Positions 62,301 through 64,000 of a stretch of 64,000 bases of DNA are shown here, piece after piece; the first letter of the stretch is position 1; the number at the start of each line of letters is the position of its first letter. The translations under genes and the position numbers were made by a program. Origin of the DNA: Paenibacillus polysaccharolyticus (GTDB lineage: Bacteria > Bacillota > Bacilli > Paenibacillales > Paenibacillaceae); contig NZ_FMVM01000001.1 of the NCBI RefSeq assembly GCF_900102085.1, forward strand, positions 124,001-188,000. The letters run 5' to 3'. The notes under the pieces are model-generated. The model saw only the letters and a list, made by a program, of their open reading frames with translations, was not told where the DNA came from and did not search any database.

Positions 62301-64000
62301 TGATCTTTGAAGTGTCGCGGCTCCTGATTAATGTAGAAAGGACTGCGTTCCAGTTCCAGCATAGGATTGCTTCTTTCCATATAAATCTGCGGCGGAACTG
62401 TTCGGTGATGTAACGTTAGAACGGTTTTGATAAATCCGGCAACACCAGCTGCAGCGTCCAGATGACCGATGTTTGCTTTGACCGAACCGAGGGCGCAATA
62501 ATTACGTTTATCCGTTCCCCAGGACTGTCTAAGTGCTTCGATCTCGATGGGATCACCGAGCTTGGTGCCTGTCCCATGTGCCTCCACATAATTGATTTCC
62601 TGTGGAGACACCCCCGAGCGGTCAAGTGCGGTTTGAATGACCTTCACCTGTCCGGTAACACTTGGCGCAGTATATCCGATTTTATCCAATCCATCATTGT
62701 TAATCGCTGAGCCTTTGATCACCGCAAAGACCTGATCCCCATCGCGCAAAGCATCATGAAGCGGCTTCAGCACAACCATGCCGCACCCATTCCCCGAAAC
62801 CGTACCTGAGGCCTGTTCGTCGAACGCTCTGCAATGCCCGTCCTTGGAATAGATCATGCCTTCATGCCAGTGATACCCCTCTTTGAGCGGATAAGAGATA
62901 GACACTCCCCCTGCGAGAGCCACGTCACATTCTCCCCGGATCAGTGATTCTGCTGCCTGATGAATCGCGACGAGCGAGGTCGAGCATGCCGTCTGCACAG
63001 CCATACTTGGCCCTCTTAGATTCAGCTTGTGAGATATACGTGTCGTAATATAATCCTTCTCATTCAGCGTCATCGCTTCAAAAGCTTGCAGCAGATCACC
63101 TGAACGACCCAGGAATTGAACCATCCATGGTAAACTCAATCCGCTTCCGGCAAATAAACCGATGGAACCTGAGTACCGGTATGGATCACAGCCCGCATGT
63201 TCAAGCGCTTCCCAGGAACACTGATGAAGCAGTCTAATCTGCGGGTCCATCATATCGGACTCCTGATACGGGTATTCGAAAAATCCGGAATCAAAAAACT
63301 CGGTATCTTGCAAAACGCCTTTGGCTCGAACATATTCAGGATGTTTATACTCTTCAGGCCGCACCCCTGCTGCTGCCAATTCTTCTTCAGTCAGTCGGGT
63401 AATGCCGTCCTTACCTGCCATCAGATTATCCCAGAACTCCTCGATATTTTTTGATCCTGGAAAACGACCGGCCATACCTATAACAGCGATATCCGATGGG
63501 GAAGTGCTTCTGTTCCTGCTGGTCACATCGGCATCTGTTTTGATGTTTATCACTCTTTCTTGCATCATTGAAGGATCAGGTTTGACCGCAGTGCTCGTAC
63601 TCGCGATGGATTCCCCGGATACATGTTCTTGCTCATGTTTATTCTGAACAGGGACATCCACCGAAGTTAACATCTGTTCAGACATCAGATGATCAACGAG
63701 AGAAGTAATGGAAGAGTGTTCAAACAACTGCACAAGCGGAATATTTTTCCCAAGATAAGCGTTTAACCGGTTATTAATCAAGATCAGACCTAGCGAGTTA
63801 CCGCCAATATCAAAAAAGTGCTCTTGTACTCCGACATGATCCCGGTTCAACATCTCTTTCCATGTTTCAACCAGCATCTGTTCCAGCTCTTTGCGAGCCT
63901 GTTCTCTTCCCACTGGAGAAGAAGAACCAGCCATTAAAGATGGAGCTGGCTTCTCATTAGCTTCGATCGCCTCAATCGCTCCAAAGTCAGTCCATTGAAG
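56306..64000 (-). CDS. Hybrid PKS-NRPS megasynthase, 5' end beyond the window
   Basis: The frame is open to position 64000, so the N-terminus is missing; at least 2564 codons are visible. Residues are numbered from an internal Met at 63934. Carrier (Ser in IGGNSLGL, ~52). KS (~148-575; Cys ~317 in TACSTS, EAHGTGT, NIGHLDAAAG). AT remnant (~650-900) in which GHSxGE is replaced by GEGVGE, so no nucleophile remains. Carrier (GGHSLKA, ~958). Condensation (HHIISDQ ~1147). Adenylation (~1465-1960; YTSGSTGTPKG ~1619, FDGS ~1661). Carrier (GGHSLKG ~2007). Terminal condensation-like domain (~2110-2535) with DHLAFDG in place of HHxxxDG. No thioesterase. The next genes supply AT and carriers in trans. 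Confidence 0.93.
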   Translation of the reverse strand, partial: LQWTDFGAIEAIEANEKPAPSLMAGSSSPVGREQARKELEQMLVETWKEMLNRDHVGVQEHFFDIGGNSLGLILINNRLNAYLGKNIPLVQLFEHSSITSLVDHLMSEQMLTSVDVPVQNKHEQEHVSGESIASTSTAVKPDPSMMQERVINIKTDADVTSRNRSTSPSDIAVIGMAGRFPGSKNIEEFWDNLMAGKDGITRLTEEELAAAGVRPEEYKHPEYVRAKGVLQDTEFFDSGFFEYPYQESDMMDPQIRLLHQCSWEALEHAGCDPYRYSGSIGLFAGSGLSLPWMVQFLGRSGDLLQAFEAMTLNEKDYITTRISHKLNLRGPSMAVQTACSTSLVAIHQAAESLIRGECDVALAGGVSISYPLKEGYHWHEGMIYSKDGHCRAFDEQASGTVSGNGCGMVVLKPLHDALRDGDQVFAVIKGSAINNDGLDKIGYTAPSVTGQVKVIQTALDRSGVSPQEINYVEAHGTGTKLGDPIEIEALRQSWGTDKRNYCALGSVKANIGHLDAAAGVAGFIKTVLTLHHRTVPPQIYMERSNPMLELERSPFYINQEPRHFKDQQVLRAAVSSFGIGGTNAHVILEQPPVRESQRVYQPVHLLPFSAKSESALDRTYHSVLQALEKMPEQMPSAAWTLQEGRSRFNYRKALVVVDGYVPSQDQVEEHEAQASVNQGDKPKVMFYILGDVLWKPHVIRELYASRYRSLVSERFKQHFEEVLSFFEAKEQYALRQSIGRPIRDSDLKFMYCFVVQYALFATLIESGVKPDGMCGEGVGELVGQVISNTLELAHAVRLLYSREDWQTQEGALSEAMSTIDTSKNSLLSAEKILWVTACPLQNGELVDNDILKDAQVISLTGDRSSSLEADVYFMKTMGYCWCRGIELNWAHINGQSSGHKISLPTYSFDPIVHKHDVPLYLLTGVPQTAASLTSSPEQANTGKSRVRLNVDEVYDTTAQLWQELLGCESVNSEDDFFQLGGHSLKAITLASRVKETFGVAMGLEDVFDHSVLARMVAWIDQQQDNGVDYSGSGDSIFPAAYKDRYKTTSAQRRMFVVHEWMQGESTAYNLASSYRLKGALDTAQFTAVMDSLVQRHEAFRTRFEMLEGELYQVIEDQVSSVVELLELEKEEPEQQLMQWLQPFDLTQAPLVRVKLARLSDDEHILFIDMHHIISDQSSIAILMKEFARLYSGESLEPLSIQYKDYAEWIDQSTSDGHVAEDEAFWLEEFKDVPASVELLTDYPRRGELSNQGGRISSEFGEQLSEQINDFCAKQGLTPYMLFMAALNVLISKYTGQHDLVVGTAVAGREKPELNNVMGMFVNMLAIRTMLDKDQPVELYLNEVRSKLLSCYEHQQYPYEALVEKLDLMGDGSRNPLFDIVLNYINMGTDELEAGTLQVESWMDGKVDAKFDQTWTVVEHHQQYTLELEYRSELFHARSMEMMMDKFRYILTQMVTGEVERVRQIKLTVPEEDEWLLFGVNDNHMDYPREATIPELFEEQVQLHPQKTALVWGNEEWSYADVYAQVQKLASRILGQDVASGSSIALILDRGPIQMISILATLTIGCQYVPIDPASPPARIEFILQDCNASILLSEESYVSAWKSAVPRVMIPSTELESFVSGEYVEPIVQQIKTVAVDPAYIIYTSGSTGTPKGTVMSHRNVIKVMKQSNFVTVVPEDRVLQVSNYAFDGSIFDIFASLINGATLVLIPKEIILDMARLAAVIRQQQISVFFITTSLFNMLVDWDAACLKHVRRVMFGGEAASVSHANKAMACVGPGVLLNGYGPTEATFFASYYLLEQTEPYTDSLPIGYPLSNTALYVLDEDMNPVPANVPGELYISGDAVGIGYLNREELTLKHFIADPFRKGERMYRTGDIVKRLHDGRLIFIERSDFQVKIRGFRIELSEIHNCLEQLPGIRDAFVMTATDASGSLYVTAFYTCESNISRTVDNVRAELHKRLPEYMVPAQIWRMDHLPINANGKVDRKALADLVEAQSVPTATDSVLTEIEQKILAAMRKVLSNPNFGVTDHFFQNGGHSLKGIALTQILSKEGIAISVSELFQYPTVRALANSLEMLNSPSSLFEESLQIQSPIAVPQDISLHEKQLDSLVSHVLNNCNQVSSFMAGTPVIGCFPLSPIQRAHASTTARASGFTTILEGNLNEFTVKRLILGVIARHQLLHSIIYEEDTLQWHQCDLSEAADMLQQLIPYLDVRHYALATLEKMEHKLIQSLLHKSHTLDGLPWRLCILRTGASKHKLIWSFDHLAFDGMSAEIIKQQLESAIARNQRSGMIAAEGSLEIRKYEDYVNMLSRGPVNITEHELEERYSIQAWQHCNSSVMNQLLITTGESAPSAMTVEIPRTDITDQDLNESWWNYFKSFAGIIASYLNAKELPVALVHYGREYGQETYYDHVGEFLDLIPILVHADFAQEDLVERLDFTKRHSINFMALTDESVMTSPYSKIQRQLATAYRQTGQEPRKLILFNFQGFISSEETIPEFEQIDDSGSNPSLAYMEWVIRYDENSVYVHLGCHTGLDTERLKQQIEEQLGSYVNVKVKVHNEAAEVQHVQ

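Noticed and set aside
1-64000. CRISPR arrays, tRNA and rRNA genes
   Set aside because: No regularly spaced repeat of CRISPR size was found. The only periodic repeats are the 21-bp ones at the island end, which lack spacers. No cloverleaf or rRNA signature was seen.

Overview
The window looks like a chromosomal segment of an endospore-forming Bacillota, most probably Paenibacillus. The grounds are a spoVAC-spoVAD-spoVAE cluster, the yqeG-yqeH-aroE-yqeI-nadD-yqeK-rsfS-yqeM-comE gene order known from Bacilli, a leucine T-box in front of leuS, YesM/YesN-type two-component genes beside a sugar ABC transporter, and strong GGAGG ribosome sites. No rRNA, tRNA or CRISPR array was seen. Layout: (1) 1-4899 is an AT-rich island with separately transcribed minus-strand genes: a caspase-like protease cut by the window edge, a DUF4062 protein, an unknown protein and a zinc-finger/HNH-like protein. 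Its right boundary interrupts comEC after about 350 codons. The last 280 bases hold five copies of a ~16-bp motif, two pairs of them on a 21-bp period, ending in a TGT-type terminus. This is the arrangement of TnsB sites at the end of a Tn7-like transposon, and caspase and DUF4062 genes suit its usual defence cargo. (2) 4859-18716 is housekeeping: comEC (broken), comEB, comEA, divergent comER, leuS with its T-box, an APH-family kinase, and the yqe operon for ribosome assembly, NAD and shikimate. (3) 18825-28437 has a transglutaminase/DUF58/MoxR operon, spoVA genes, an M42 peptidase, two very small membrane-peptide genes and a DUF457 membrane protein. (4) 28605-32507 is the nitrite operon nirB-nirD-nirC behind an Fnr-like site centred at about -41.5. 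(5) 32620-39262 has an HD nucleotidase, a YesN/YesM pair and a three-gene sugar ABC importer. (6) 39388-41409 is a TetR-MFS pair with a perfect operator palindrome. (7) 41434-64000 is one minus-strand operon running off the right edge. It is a hybrid PKS-NRPS cluster with a discrete acyltransferase, two megasynthases whose own AT domains are deleted or dead, two free carrier proteins, an FkbH/3-hydroxyacyl-CoA dehydrogenase/acyl-CoA dehydrogenase cassette for hydroxymalonyl-type extender units, a glutamate-semialdehyde-type aminotransferase, a type II thioesterase, a CPBP-fold membrane protein without its catalytic residues, and a MacB-like ABC exporter. The genes mostly overlap by ATGA, so the pathway is probably made as one transcript. 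The discrete AT would load the AT-less modules. The FAAL-type ligase would activate an acyl chain. The terminal ABC pair is the likely export or self-protection step.
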